Assembly (NCBI GenBank): GCA_964035545.1
Contig: OZ037767.1
Span: 12,195,081-12,259,080, forward strand
Length of the DNA: 64,000 nt
Source of the DNA: Bugula neritina
Taxonomy: Eukaryota > Bryozoa > Gymnolaemata > Cheilostomatida > Bugulidae
Reading direction: 5' to 3'
Below the pieces are notes generated by a model. The model saw only the letters and a list, made by a program, of their open reading frames with translations. It was not told the DNA's origin and ran no database searches. Below, piece after piece: positions 36,201 to 51,200 of this stretch. The position numbers and the translations under genes were made by a program. Every line of letters starts with the position of its first letter. Within the stretch, counting starts at the first letter, position 1.

Positions 36201-39200
36201 TATAGCATGTATATGGAGGTATACTCAGCTATGTATAAAGAGTATAACATGTATATGGAGGTATACTCAGCTATGTATAAAGAGTATAACATGTATATGG
36301 AGGTATACTCAGCTATGTATAAAGGAATACCACTCATTCAATGTACTACTCACTCACTCAATGCATGACTGCCTATACATGTTTTTATATGCATTACTTG
36401 ACCCCCTGAGATTAATACAGAGGTTGAGCAAAGGTGCACACCATAGGGGTGGAGTGTAGGTATAGACTACAGAGGGATTAGGGGTGGAATATAGGTAAAT
36501 ACCACAGGGGGATTAGGGGTGGAGTGTAAGTACAGACTACAAGGGGTGAAGTGTATCTTATAGCTGTCTGCAATTTGAGAGGTGGCCATATGCATCATAT
36601 TGATGTTAATATAACTACTATACAGTCAATGTGTACTAAGCCATATACAAATTATTGTATTTTATTTAATATTGACTAGAATGAAGAGATCTGCATTACT
36701 ACTACATCACACATTAGTATAAATGATCGAGTTTTCTCTAGCTGGGGAGACAACACTGAACATAAGAAGGAAGAATAAACAGGAAACTAAAACCTATATT
36801 ACAGGTCAATATGGAACAACTAAATTATCAGTATATCAAATTATTGCACACTATACAAACATGATGCACGCTTATCAGATTTTCTCTTAGAAATGAAGAG
36901 TGTAGAGAAATACTCTTCTTGCTTATTGTAAGTGATTGAGAGTTGGAGTAACTTTGCAGATATATCTATTATCTAGAATGTATACATAGTATAGTTATAT
37001 TATACTATGTATACATACTACGTAGACTGTATAACTATAGTACACTATATTACTAATAGTAAAAGTGAACTATATTGTATATAGAAAGCATATGCTAGGT
37101 CAAAGAAAGCCAGAACCCCATAAGATGCCAGACTAGGCACCAGTATGTTGGTAATATAATCAGACGAAGTTGTCACACCGAAGATTGGAGTGAATATTCT
37201 AAACCTACTGACAGTTAAAAGTATGGGAAAATACAAAATAAATGAATAAACAATCATGGACTTTCAAATTTAAACTTGCTGTTTATTTATATTGAATTAT
37301 TTTCAAGAAACTGACTAGCTTTATGTAATAAAATGCTAATTTTTACAATATTACACTGCACATGAGGGGGTAACAGAATAAAGCGGTATTATCCTAGCAA
37401 CAATGCACAGTTCATAATTTTTAAATTAAGAAATGAAGAGATTTCTTTGGCACAAGTCTAACAGCAACAAAATGCTGCTGACTTGCTCCACCTCAGGCTG
37501 CCAGCAAGGTTGTTTCAACTTCAAAATTTGGTAATTCTGAAAAAAAATATAGGTTACAGATTATACACTATAACCCTGCTACCCGAACAGGACAAAGTGG
37601 AGATAGGTGAGAAGATTATACACTATAACCATGTAGAGTGAAGTGGATACCATCTAATTAGCTAAATAGTACCTTCCAGAAACATCTCTCAGACTATAGA
37701 ATATATCTCAGACTATAGAATATCTCTCAGACTATAGAATATATCTCAGACTATAGAATATATCTCAGACTATAGAATATATCTCAGACTATAGAATATA
37801 TCTCAGACTATAGAATATATCTCAAGACTAAAGGTTTCCAGCAACCCCCCCCCCCCCATATTCAAAAACTTGGTTGTTGGAGGTTTCAATATCCAACATT
37901 TGAACAGACAAAACCAGAAAAACCATACACCAACTAATAACCTTACAAGAATGTAAAATTAAACTCAGGTACATATTGCTATTGAGCCCTAAGGAGACAG
38001 TGTCACTCAAAGTACACAATCACCTGCAGGCACAGGGAGACAGTGTCACTCAAAGTACACAATCACCTGCAGGCACAGGGAGACAGTGCCACTTATAGTA
38101 CACTCTCACCTGCAGGCACAGGGAGACAGTGTCATAGGCACAGAAAATAACATGGTGTAATTACATAGCTTAGTTTTAGTGAACAAGTCCTCTAGCTGAT
38201 AAGATCTGTATCCATTCTTAAAGATATTATATTAATATAATTGACAAGTGAGCAAGGCATGAACCCATTCACTGGAAAGTCAATACTTGGGCATTCATAC
38301 CTTAGAAACTACAACTAAAAACTACTCAACAGGAAACTGCTTCATTCCTAAAAGACTGTTGAATGTATAGAAAGATACAATATTAAAATGCAAACTCAAA
38401 CAGGTGTTTTCTACAGTGAGTTACTGAAAATGTAGATATGTAATAGCTGTAGTTCTCCCAGTTTCTATTACAAGTATACTAGAATCATATAGGCACACTA
38501 TGACACAGAATCAAATAGGCTAAACCTTAAAATTTTGGCTAATATGGCATTGGCTATCTAGGACAAAGGGTGGCACAGTTGCTGGAGCACATGCTTTTTG
38601 ATTGAGGTGTTGTGGGTTGAAACCCCATCTGTGTCCTTTCTCAAAAAAAACCACCTCAGCAAGCTTTTTACACCAACTTCTGCTGACTTCATCAGTACCT
38701 CGGCATCTTTCCCATGGAATACCAGGATACCAGGAATACCGGCGAGGCGGTGTAGCTCGTCCCTTTCAACTCCACCCATGTCTCAAAGAAATGGGCCCAG
38801 TCAAGGTATTACTAGACTTAATAGGTGAAAATTGAGTAACAACAAAAATTAATTTCAGCTTATTTAGATGAGAGAAGATCTGCTATGTACTTCACTGCCA
38901 GTTAGTAACAACATGCTTATGTATTACCCAGTATTGTCAGGGATAGGTGACTACAGTAGATTTAGGTGCGGAACTACCATAATAGTCATACGGCTTACCT
39001 TATACTACCAATAGAGTACTACAGAGTACTAGAATATTACAGAGTACTAGAGTATTACAAAGTAATAGAATATTACAGAGTACTACAGAGTGCTACAGAG
39101 TACTAGAGTATTATAGAGTACTAGAGTATTACAGAGTACTAGAGTATTACTATTAGAGAGTACTACAGAGTACTACAGAGTACTACAGAGTGCTACAGAG

Positions 39201-42200
39201 TACTACAGAGTGCTACAGAGTACTACAGAGTGCTACAGAGTACTACAGAGTGCTACAGAGTACTAGAGTATTACAGAGTACTAGAGTGTTACAGAGTACT
39301 AGAGTATTACTATTAGAGAGTACTACAGAGTACTACAGAGTGCTACAGAGTACTACAGAGTGCTACAGAGTACTACAGAGTGCTACAGAGTACTACAGAG
39401 TGCTACAGAGTACTACAGAGTGCTACAGAGTACTAGAGTATTACAGAGTACTAGAGTATTACAGAGTACTAGAGTATTACAAAGTAATAGAATATTACAG
39501 AGTACTACAGAGTGCTACAGAGTACTAGAGTATTATAGAGTACTAGAGTATTACAGAGTACTAGAGTATTACTATTAGAGAGTACTACAGAGTACTACAG
39601 AGTACTACAGAGTGCTACAGAGTACTACAGAGTGCTACAGAGTACTACAGAGTGCTACAGAGTACTACAGAGTGCTACAGAGTACTAGAGTATTACAGAG
39701 TACTAGAGTATTACAGAGTACTAGAGTATTACAGAGTACTACAGAGTACTGGAGTACTAGTACTAAAGCACTAGCTGTGTGAACTAGTATAGATTAGAGC
39801 ACTTGTTCTTACCTGTTGTATGTGTCACACCTAGAGACAAGATTTGACGTCTCACAAATTTCAATATTAGATGTTAACATGACAAGCAGCTATTATAGTA
39901 GTGAGCAGTGTATACTGTACGAATGATTACACTTGAATGGTTAAATACAATAGCCAATACCTGTTAGCCTGCCATAGTACAGTCTACCCCAGCTAGATAG
40001 TATTGTACACTGGCTACATACTGTACTGTATATACTGTACAGTGTATATGCTGCACAGTGTATATACACTGTACAGTATATATACAGTACAGTGTATATA
40101 CAGTACAGCATATATGCTGCACAGTGTATATACACTACAGTGTATATACAGTACAGTGTATATACAGTACAGTATATACAGTACAGTGTATATACAGTAC
40201 AGTGTATATACTGTGCAGTATATACAATTAATCATACAACTCGGGTAGATACTTGTTACTCAGGAAAAGCCACTAATCATCTCATATTGCAATGCATTTG
40301 CTAATGTAACTCAACTAAACACAATCAATTCATGAATAAACAAATAAACTCAAAATTTTAATTATTAATATGCTGATGAAATTCAGCAATAATATGAAAC
40401 TATCAGTAAGGCTTATTTTGTCAACACGAGCCTGTATTATCATAACTATGTCTACTATCATTTTTCTACTATATTGTCAACATATTAGTGTGAAAAGGAG
40501 AATTTCATTAGAAATAAGATACTGCCAGCAATCAGCCACTGGGGAGACCCCAACATTTATTTCCCAGAGCCACATTGTTTACCACAGAGGACATACTGCT
40601 GTGGAAGCAATATTTTTGATCAGGTTGAAGTTCATTGACAGTAAAACCATTAAGATGTGTCTATAAGGTATATGTAGTAATGTCTATAAGGTACATACAG
40701 TAGTGTCTATAAGGTATATACAGTAATGTCTATAAGGTATATATAGTAGTGTCTATAAGGTATATATAGTAATGTCTATGAGGTATATATAGTAATGTCT
40801 ATAAGGTATATACAGTAGTGTCTATAAGGTATATATAGTAGTGTCTATAAGGTATATACAGTAGTGTCTATAAGGTATATACAGTAATGTCTATAAGGTA
40901 TATATAGTAGTGTCTATAAGGTATATACAGTAATGTCTATAAGGTATATACAGTAATGTCTATAAGGTATATATAGTAATGTCTATAAGGTACATACAGT
41001 AGTGTCTATAAGGTATATACAGTAATGTCTATAAGGTATATATAGTAATGTCTGTAAGGTATATATAGTAGTGTCTATGACAATAAGGATATTGTCTATA
41101 CTTTATAAAGAATAAGCTATTATGAAAACTCACAGCGTGTATGAAAAAATTATCCAACTTGTTCAACTCCCGGTAAAAGAAAGAGAAAGTGTTTTGAGTA
41201 AACGATTCCATGTATAAAGTGGGGATATATTACACTGTAAGAGATGTAGGCTATGTATACTGCAGTGTAAACTGCTGTATACAACCTAATAACCTGCAGA
41301 TAATATTATATATCCAAGTCCCGAGGTGCTAGGAGTGAATGGAGGCTAGACTATATAGCTGAACAAATGCTGATAGACTGAAAAGTTTAGTCTAACTACT
41401 TTGAAATAAGTTATTGTCACAGCACTAACAATAATTCCACTTATATTTGTCAATCCAACTCCAAGACTTTGACAAATAGCACTTGCTCAATCAGTTTTCA
41501 AACAGGTATAATGGTGTTAAGATATCAGGAATAATAGGCTATAATATTTCTCATTTACAAAATCTTTGGCTGCTAAATCTAATCTCATATGTCAATATAA
41601 ATTTTACAAGACACATTAACATAGGTCCATTGGTTGGCAAAGTGATTAGACTGGAAAGTTGTCTTCTCTAGACAAAGAGAAGTTGAACAATAGTTGCATT
41701 GAGAGAAAATTCAACAGAATATGACACATTAAACAGAATATGACACATTTAACAGAATATGACACATTTAACAGAATATGACACATTCAACAGAATATGA
41801 CACATTCAAATGGTTTTGTTCTAAGGAAACCAAGACCCCAAAAATTACAGTCAGTAAGGCATTGAGAGCAAATCACTAATAAAACCAATCTACTTTATGA
41901 GCACTTTGTTTGCTATTAGCTATGCAGACTATGATTAGGCAAGTGGGATGTGTTTTTACACAACCAATTTCCAGCAAGCTAGAGTCAACTGAGTGGTAAC
42001 ATCTACAGCTACTGAATGGCAGCTATATTCTGTCATAATATGAGAAGACTTAACACAGAAAATCCTTGAAAAGTATGTTTTAGGATTTATGTACAGCTTC
42101 CAATGACAAAACTAATACAAGAAGTGTGAAGCAAGAGGGTTTAAACTTGGCCTGAAGTATAGGAAAGAGCTATGTGTAAAATAGTAATCTACTTAAAGGT

Positions 42201-45200
42201 ATAATGTGTTACCAACACTGACATAAGTCAGGATACTGGATGTCATACTGTAACCTCCATATATTACCTTGAAATACAAAAGTAGTGGTGAATGGTGACA
42301 AGCACACACTAAAATTACCTTAGTAGAGATTTCATCTGCTGAACAATCTGCCTCCATTTTATTGTCGCTGCCGATCTCAACCTGCATGCTGCTGCCCACT
42401 CCTATAAGCTCATCGGTCGACTCACTGATCTCTAGCTCAGGAGACCTGAAACAGTTGCCCAACACATTTCTATTACAAAAATTGGGAAAAATAACTAATC
42501 TATTGAATATAACGGAAGACCAGTCATAAACACTGGATTAGTTCAGTAGAGTAGCTATTCTAGAACATGCTGGAAGATACTGGCTATGGATGACTCACCC
42601 AGTCTCACTGGTCACTATACCAAACAGTCTGTCTATATCTTCTCTCGCTTTCTCCAACTCTTTATTGTCTTCTTCTATAGTATAAGTTCCACTTTCAGAC
42701 ACTTTGTCTCCATCATCATCACCCTTAACTGCTGCGTCTGAAGGTTGAGATCGCAGTCTAGGTGTGCCACATGATTGCTTCAACTCCGGCATCGTAGAAG
42801 ACCTGTAGTGACAACGTACAGTACAAAACAGTGTACAGTACAACAGAGTGTATAGTACAATAGGCCTACAGTATACATTATACTATACACTGTGACTATA
42901 CTATAAACAGTGACTATACTATACACTGTGACTATACTATACACTGTGACTATACTATACACTGTGACTATACTATACACTGTGACTATACTATACACTG
43001 TGACCATACTATACACTGTGACTATACTATACACGGTGACTATACTATACACTGTGACTATACTATACTATACACTGTGACTATACTATACACTGTGACT
43101 ACACTATACACAGTGACTATACTATACACTGTGACTACACTATACACTGTGACTATACTATATACTGTGACTATACTATACACTGTGACTATACTATACA
43201 CTGCGACTATACTATACACTGTGACTATACTATACACTGCGACTATACTATACACTGTGTCTATACTATACACTGTGACTATACTATATACTGTGACTAT
43301 ACTATACACTGTGACTATACTATACACTGCGACTATACTATACACTGTGACTATACTATACACTGCGACTATACTATACACTGTGACTATACTATACAAT
43401 GTGACTATACTATACACTGTGACCCTGCTAAAACCACCGTAGCATATGGTGCACATAAAGCTATATAAAATGCCATTCTGATATAGGGATCTAAGGAAAT
43501 GAAAATATAGAAAAAAAGAATTATCTAATGTCAGTGAAATGAAAATGAATGCCACTTTTTCATGAAAATACCAATTTGATAAATTCCAGTGATTTGAGTG
43601 ACTATAGAAGAGTGACAAGTGGTAAGCAAGCTCTATCCACTACAGAATTCTAAGAGACCGACAGAAAGTGAATGCATTAGACTACATTGTCAGCTGCAAG
43701 TCACTACTAGCTGCAGTATAACTATACCTGGAGTTCGTATGCTCAGCATAGCATGGCAGGCGAGCTCTGCAATGAAACAGTGGCTGTGATAACTGGACGT
43801 CCGTCACGTGTCTCGACAATGAACAAGTCATGTACTAAGGCTACATGATGGCAGGCCCCAGTGCAATATTTACTCTGCTACTAACTGTTGCTTAGCAACT
43901 GTGGCCCAGTGAATATTCATATCAGTCTACATATTTACCTGGACATTACTGCTTAGTTGCCATGAAGAGAGGCTAGAAACTCTACTATGTACTACACTAC
44001 TACATCATGCATTGTCTAAGAAATAACAAATCAGGGCTAAACTAATGCATGAGAAGACAACTCTCAAATAGAGACCAATTTGCAGGTAGATTAAGGAAAT
44101 TACTTGCATAAACTATAAAACCTGTGCAACATTCGGTCTGAAAAATGGATGATAGAGTGATGCTGTAACTTCTTGCTCCATCAGCATGCAGTACTTATAC
44201 TATGCTACAAACTCCCCCTTTACCCCCTATACCATATATATACACTACGTATTGTATTTTATGTCAATTGATTAAACTGTAAACAATCCAGTTGCATTTT
44301 ATCAACAAAAACAAATATGCTTTCCTGAGACCTTTCTTTAGTTAACAACTGTGTTTAAATATTATAAACTATACTAAATACTAGAGTGAGTACCTGCACA
44401 TCTTATCTAATATGTAGGGGAAGTGCACTGATGTACCTTCTATGCTTTATACAGATACATGGACGAGAGCCTCATTACTACTAACCTATTCAGAAATTTA
44501 GCCTCAGAGTAGAGTGCATATTCAGCCTGAGGATCCTCCAACTCAGTGTTGATATCCAGAAGAGATTTGTTGTTGGTTTCCCCTGAGCTGTACAGCATCT
44601 TATTGATTAAATAGATATTAGTAGATGTCGAGGAAGAAGGCTCCCCCCTCTCCACATCCTTAATGGTGGCCTGGTGGGAACTCAGTCTAATTGGTGATTT
44701 GGTACTTCTCTTCAGCAATGAAGAGTTGTTGTTCTAAAATGTGGCAAGAATAAAACTGACGTAAAATGTTGTATTACGTTAAATAAAAATGAAAACGAAA
44801 TAAAATCCAGCTGACAATAATGATAACTGTAAGTGTATCTTCAACAGTATGTACTGGTGTATCTTCAACAGTATCTACTGGTGTATCTTCAACAGTATGT
44901 ACTGGGGTATCTTCAACAGTATCTACTGGGGTATCTGTGATGTATGCATGTGTAAGCTCACCTCTGTCTGGTTTTTCTCTGTGAGTTGCAAAAGACGCTC
45001 CTTACGTTGGTGAATGCTCTTACGGAGGTTACCTGGGAGGAAGTTGCTCAGTTTATCACTTGGTATGTTGGGGTCTGATTTGGGGGTTTTAATTTCAGAT
45101 GAGCTGTCAAGGTCAACTACGAAGGCCATGTTCTTAGACACAGTACCCCCTCCTGGAAACATGGTAAATTCAATGTTGAACAAAATATCAATAATATATG

Positions 45201-48200
45201 GATTTGGTTGAGTTTGGATATAAATAATGTTCTCACTAGACTTGAAAATAGGTTAACTCAATTTCCAGATGCCAACTATGTTAATGGCAGTAACTTTGAC
45301 TCTTGATATCTGTAGCATGGCAGCTTTATCTATTGTTTCACTTAGCAGTATGTATATATCCTGTTTTCTAAATCTATAAACTATCCTTGTGATAAATATG
45401 AGCATTACAGTTGATAGTAAGAATTAGTACAATGCACCCAAAGAATTGACATCTTAACCATTTATTGTCTACCATTTGTTTTGCCAGAAATCCATATAGA
45501 CACAGCATTAAGTAACTTTCAGCAAATACTTGTCAACCTTTAATGATTATAAATATATCATATTATACTAAATACTAACTTGGCAAATATAATCATTATG
45601 ATACAACCAGTGATGGGGAAGACTCCATTTTATTCATTTTGAAACTTAATTATTAGATTAAAGTAAACATTCATTGATAGTGATAACCCTTACTCTACGG
45701 CCTACGCCCATTTGTCCGAACAGTTAAAAAGTGAAAGATTTTTTATGAGCACAAAACTAGTTATAAAAGAAAATTGTTTGGGCACACAACTCTGAAACTA
45801 CATCTAACATCATTTCTGAATATGTTAATCATACTTTGAGTGTTGAGTGAGCATTACATTTTAATGAGAAATAAGAGAAGAGTGGTTTGTTTTAGATTTA
45901 CTGTAAAATATTACTTTGATGGCTTGCATATTTCAAACGAAAACACATGTTTACAACCAATGCTTTTCTTGCAGAGTTCTGTTTACAATCTAATTTATTT
46001 GGTTTTAGGTAAAAATGGCACCGATAATAATGGCACAGGTAATAATGGCACCAGTAAGAAGGGCACGAATAGAAAGGTAAAAAAAAATGGCACACTGATG
46101 TTAAATTTTTCCAAACCCCAAACTCAAACCCTCAACTCTTACACACCCAACCCCACCCCAAACTCTAATATTGAAAGTGTGCCACTTTTACCTACTTTGC
46201 CATTTGTGCCATTATTACCGGACACCAATTTGGTTTGCCATATTTAAAAACATTTGAAAATGCCACATTATTCAATATTATATTAATAGTTTAATATGAA
46301 TGTTAAAAATTTGATATTCATTAAAGATTTATATTATAGTTATTGACTAATAATTTAGTTTTGGTGGCACCAAACAGGACTAGTACCAGACTTGAAGAAA
46401 CAATAAGGGAATTGACACTTTCTCTATAAGCTGCGGAAGTACCATGTATAAAGAAGTAGAATGATTAAAGCATACAGTGTTGACATACCATCAGTGTTGG
46501 ATTGGTTAGCGGGTATATACGTAGACCTCTTTTCCTCAATTGCTTTCTGTGTGTGCTTGTCCTGATCTTTCTGTCTCTGCATGTCTTTGAGTAGTTGTTT
46601 GTTGTGATCATCAGCCCCAGACTCTCCCCACCATGTTGGTTGCCCATACAACGGCGTGCCTCTCTTTGTGGCAGCACCTACACAGTGTATTAAGTGTCCA
46701 GTTACTCTGAAGCTGTCGGTGAGACTACTAAATAACACCTGGTTTACAGTGCAACTTAATAACTAGTAGCTAGTAACTAGTAACTGATAACTAGTAGCTA
46801 GTAACTGGCAGCTAGTAATTAGTAGCTAGTAAATAGTAACTGAAAACTAGTAACTGTAAACAATCACAGCTAAACTCTACTGCTAGACTCTAGAGTCTAG
46901 ATAAAAGACAAAGTTTGCTCAGCAATGTTAGATATGAAATGTTAATAGCAGATTATAGAATGCATCTCCTAAGTGTAATCAATATTACATAATATGTAGT
47001 ATGTACAGCAGCTGGATTAACTTCAGTTCATGAAGTGTGTGAACTGGAGAGTGTCAATGTGGGAGAAAACTCAAACATGTCACTGAATTTAATTATATAC
47101 ATACAAACATACATACGTGTACGTGTGCTCATATGCATGTGTATGCATAGGCTATGTGTGTATATAAACACACACACATATATGTATATGTTTATATGTA
47201 AAGGTAATTGACTATCTAAACATTGGAAATCTTGAACACCTATGACAGTAATGGTTTTCAATTATTAAATAACTGATGTAAATGAAACAAAAATTGAAAA
47301 TTGTGACATTTTACTGTAATCATCTAGGAACAAGTTAACACCTGAAAATTGTCTTTAATTTCACCGAATTAGTAAAAAAAATTAGTAAGAGTTTTCTACA
47401 TATTACCTAGGACCTCAGGCTTTGTTTAATTATGCAATGTACAGCTTTGGCTTTGCCGTATTTCATATATTAGGCTTAATTAAGCCTTTTGACTGGGGTA
47501 TAGTTAATTTATAACCCTTTCAGTAAAACCATTTGAAACTTCAGATAGATAGGCAAAATATGTATTGTAGGACATTGGGTTTACAATATCATATTTAATG
47601 TTCAGCTGATGAGTGCTTATTGGAATGATTGCAGTATTTATTTGAAACTGTAGTGTTCAACATTTGAAAAGGCAGCATTATTTATTTGAAGGGCTAAATC
47701 CTAATTACTTTCATACTCCTACTCATATATCTAAGTACTAGTTAGTGGAAACTAGCAGCCAATAACTGCAAATGAAATTGTAACTGCAATCATTTTAATG
47801 ATGGAGCCTGTTACTCAACTATAGGTCCAACAAAATCTTGAGACAGCATTTAAATGTGGCTCAAACCATGAACGCCTGATAAGGGTTACCTTGGTTGTAT
47901 TTGCCAATTGTATTGGTAGAGGTAATTCTTGCCAACTAACTTTTCCACCATAACAAGATAGCATCAGCAAATAAGTGAAGGTAACGGAGGCCTGCCATGA
48001 GCATACAACCCTACCAGCATGCTATATTCTATACTTACTGCTACTTGAATACCTCTACACGTACTACTAGTCACTAGAACCTCTGAAACAATGCTGACAA
48101 TCTATTCTTCTACATAATACAGTATTGTATCATCAAATTCCTCACAATTCACTGATGCTGACCACTACAGTGTTTTGTAAATAAAAAAAAACGTATAATA

Positions 48201-51200
48201 CCTTAAAAGTCTGAAAGTGGTATCATTTAGCCTTACAGATTGCATCTATTGGGAACTTTCCCTTTACTATTTGAAATGTATTGCCTAATTTACACCCCTA
48301 GGCTAGTTGCAATCAGTAAATCTCTTTTACAACATAAAAAGTCTCAAATATGACTATCTACTTACTCAGCTGTTCGACTCTATCATTGCTCCTTATAGTG
48401 TAAGAGACTTGTTGAGTTGTCTTCTCTCCACCATATTGAGTATGGTCTCTACAATATATTTGTGTAGGGAATTATCTAATGTGTGGTCATGTGTTATAAC
48501 TAGAGCTAAATTAAGCACCATATATTTGCAAGTACAGCAAGTACACTACCAACACCTTGCTTTATACCCATCACATAGTTGTGGATCATAAGTCAAACAG
48601 GAGAAAATAAATCTTTATAGAAAGGCTGAAAGTTTTTATAGTTTATACATGGTGGCATTGGTGAAACTAATATTTCCTAAATCTTACCCTTTGCTGTGGG
48701 AGTTGTCTAAACCTGTCACATGCTGAGCAAGAGTATTCTGAGGTGGAGGTTTAGTGTCTGGTACCAAATGTAAAGGAGAGACAGGGCTGACCCTGGGCCC
48801 CAGGTCATCGGGAGAGCTGTGTGAATTAGCTGACTGTGCAGACACCGTGTCAACTTCTACAGAGTTCAGCTCTGAGTTAATCCCACAAGAATGGTGGAGT
48901 TCTTGTTCTTGAATACAACCCTAGTAATGGGTATAGTGTGTTACACATGTTGCAACAATAGAGTACATCTTAACAAAATAGCTGTTGTTTTCCATCTTTT
49001 CATTCTTCATTGAACTCTAATTTTACTCTAAATATGGTTTTGTTTGTTAAGTATTCTTTAAAATTCATTATGATTGTTCAACTGTTCCCAAAACCTGTAG
49101 TGTCCAGTGACTTTAGGAATTAGGATTTGAAAGCTTAGGAACAACTAGCAAGTTCACTGTAAACCCTTGCATCCTTCAGCCCTGTGGTATTTCTGACAGT
49201 GAGAGAAATGAGTAGTGTTTATATCCTGAGAGATGTCCCTGATTTCAATTCTAGAAGGGCAGATTTCCCCCTTCCCCTGACTGCACTATACACATTCACA
49301 CAGAAACTTTGCATTAATATAGTTCTCTAAACCAATGAAATGTGTTTAAATGATTTCACAAAATAATTTTCTTTATAAATTATAAAAACCTAAACATGTG
49401 AGAAAGCTGCTGTTTATCTCTAGCCCCCCCCCCCCCTTTTTATAGGCCTAGGCAACAATATTACAAGCTGACATCCTGCGCTGCTTTTTACTGTGTTGGA
49501 ATAGCTCTGAAATTCAATGTCCCTTGTGCATTAATGGAAACCCAAGAAACCTATTCTAAAATAAACTTTAAAAAATGAGCTTCAAAAGAATTAGTATGTG
49601 TTAGTAATAGTATGTGTTATAGCATATTACTGTTATTAGTATGTGTTATAGTATAGTGCTGTTATTAGTACACCTACCTTACACTCAGCCAACAAAGGCC
49701 GTCTGTCCCACGTAGGTCTACCACCACTCTTACTACCCTGACTGTTGCTTCGAGTGAGAGTGTAGGGAGAATAACTCCGGATATCCTCAGCTGAGTGACT
49801 ACTACTACTACAGCTACTACTACGTCGAAGCATGTCCAGTGACTGTGATTGTGGAAGACTATAAGATACTCTAGTGTCAGTGGATGATGGACATCTTAAC
49901 TTCAGTAATCTTGATTGTGTTTATGTGTTAAAGAGTTTAAGTGTGAGGCAAAACTTTGAACAAACACTTTTACTTAACATGACATAATGCTGGCAAACAT
50001 ATTCCACAGTTGAAGAAAGTTAAAAAGAAATATATTCATCAAAATAGAAATTTAACAAAATCAATATTTGTTTCAACCCTGTTTACACAAAATGGAGGAG
50101 TTTTCTTCCTTTAACCTTTCTAAAGTTGGCTGATGGGTTGATGAACAAGCTGCAGTTATGATATATAATAATGGTACAGGTAATAATGGTACATTTTCAA
50201 TATTGGGGTTGGGGTTTAGTTTGGGATTAGGGGTTTGGGCAAATTCAACTCAGTGTGCTATTTTTATCTAGGCCGTCATTACCTGTGCCATTTTTACTAT
50301 GCCATTTTTACCTGTGCCATTTCTACCTAAAATTGTTTTGATCATATTTACTATATAGGTTGGACATAATTAAGTTAACTCTATTATGTAAATTATATTA
50401 ATATAACATCACAGTTACATTTACATTACCACCTCAGTTTTATCTTTGACATTTTTAATAAAATTACTGTCTGTACAGTATTATAATATCTATCAGTAAT
50501 CATATTGAATAATATAAAATACCCATTACCATTAATGTTTTTACTATTATATAAATTTTTAGACACTTACAAAGCTATAAATACTTGAAATATTCTTACT
50601 AATATCAGTTTTATTATCATTATCATCACACTTGTATTGATGCTAGTAAAGGCTGTACCAATAGTAATTTCTTTCTTAAGGGTATGAAACTTTCTCCATT
50701 CATTTTACTGTTTTAATGTAACAGAACTAAGCTCTATGGCATACAATCAGCAAATTTCTGAGTAAGTGGTTCTTTAATAAATCATGTGAAACCCAGTCCA
50801 ACAGATACCAAAAAATATAATAATCTATCATTGGAAGCCTTATGCAAGTTCTGGAAACCTTGTGGTGCAGATGTAAAGGGTCATTGGAAATATTCAGAAG
50901 AATACCTGAGACTACACCTTGGAAAGGCCAAAACAAAGTTAAAACAAAGTTGAGATGAAGCTATAGTGTACCAACACATCTTAATGAAGAGGTTTTCACC
51001 AATGAGTAGAATTATGGCTACAATGAATGAGTGCAAAAGGATATGATCACCAAGCTGCAGAGTGTCTCCAACATTCACGGCTATAAAAGTCTGATCTGGA
51101 ATTCTCTTACCATTTATGAAGGTCTAAAACAGTTGAATTATATGTCAATATGTCAACACTCAACATACAGTTGTATATATTATATGTCGGGCTAGGCCCT

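Noticed and set aside
37045-37257. 70-codon hydrophobic minus ORF
   Set aside because: No splice sites in matching phase with CEP170 and no recognisable motif; chance ORF in an AT-rich intron.
38560-38640. Functional tRNA gene
   Set aside because: A- and B-box-like words are present but no acceptor stem or anticodon arm can be drawn; it reads as a SINE head.
43058-43618. 186-codon minus ORF (VTVYSI repeats)
   Set aside because: 18-bp minisatellite; no splice-phase link to the flanking CEP170 exons.
44100-44300. Additional CEP170 exon in the gap after exon 44486-44733
   Set aside because: Exons 44486-44733 and 43728-43766 join in phase already and no coding stretch with sites was found.
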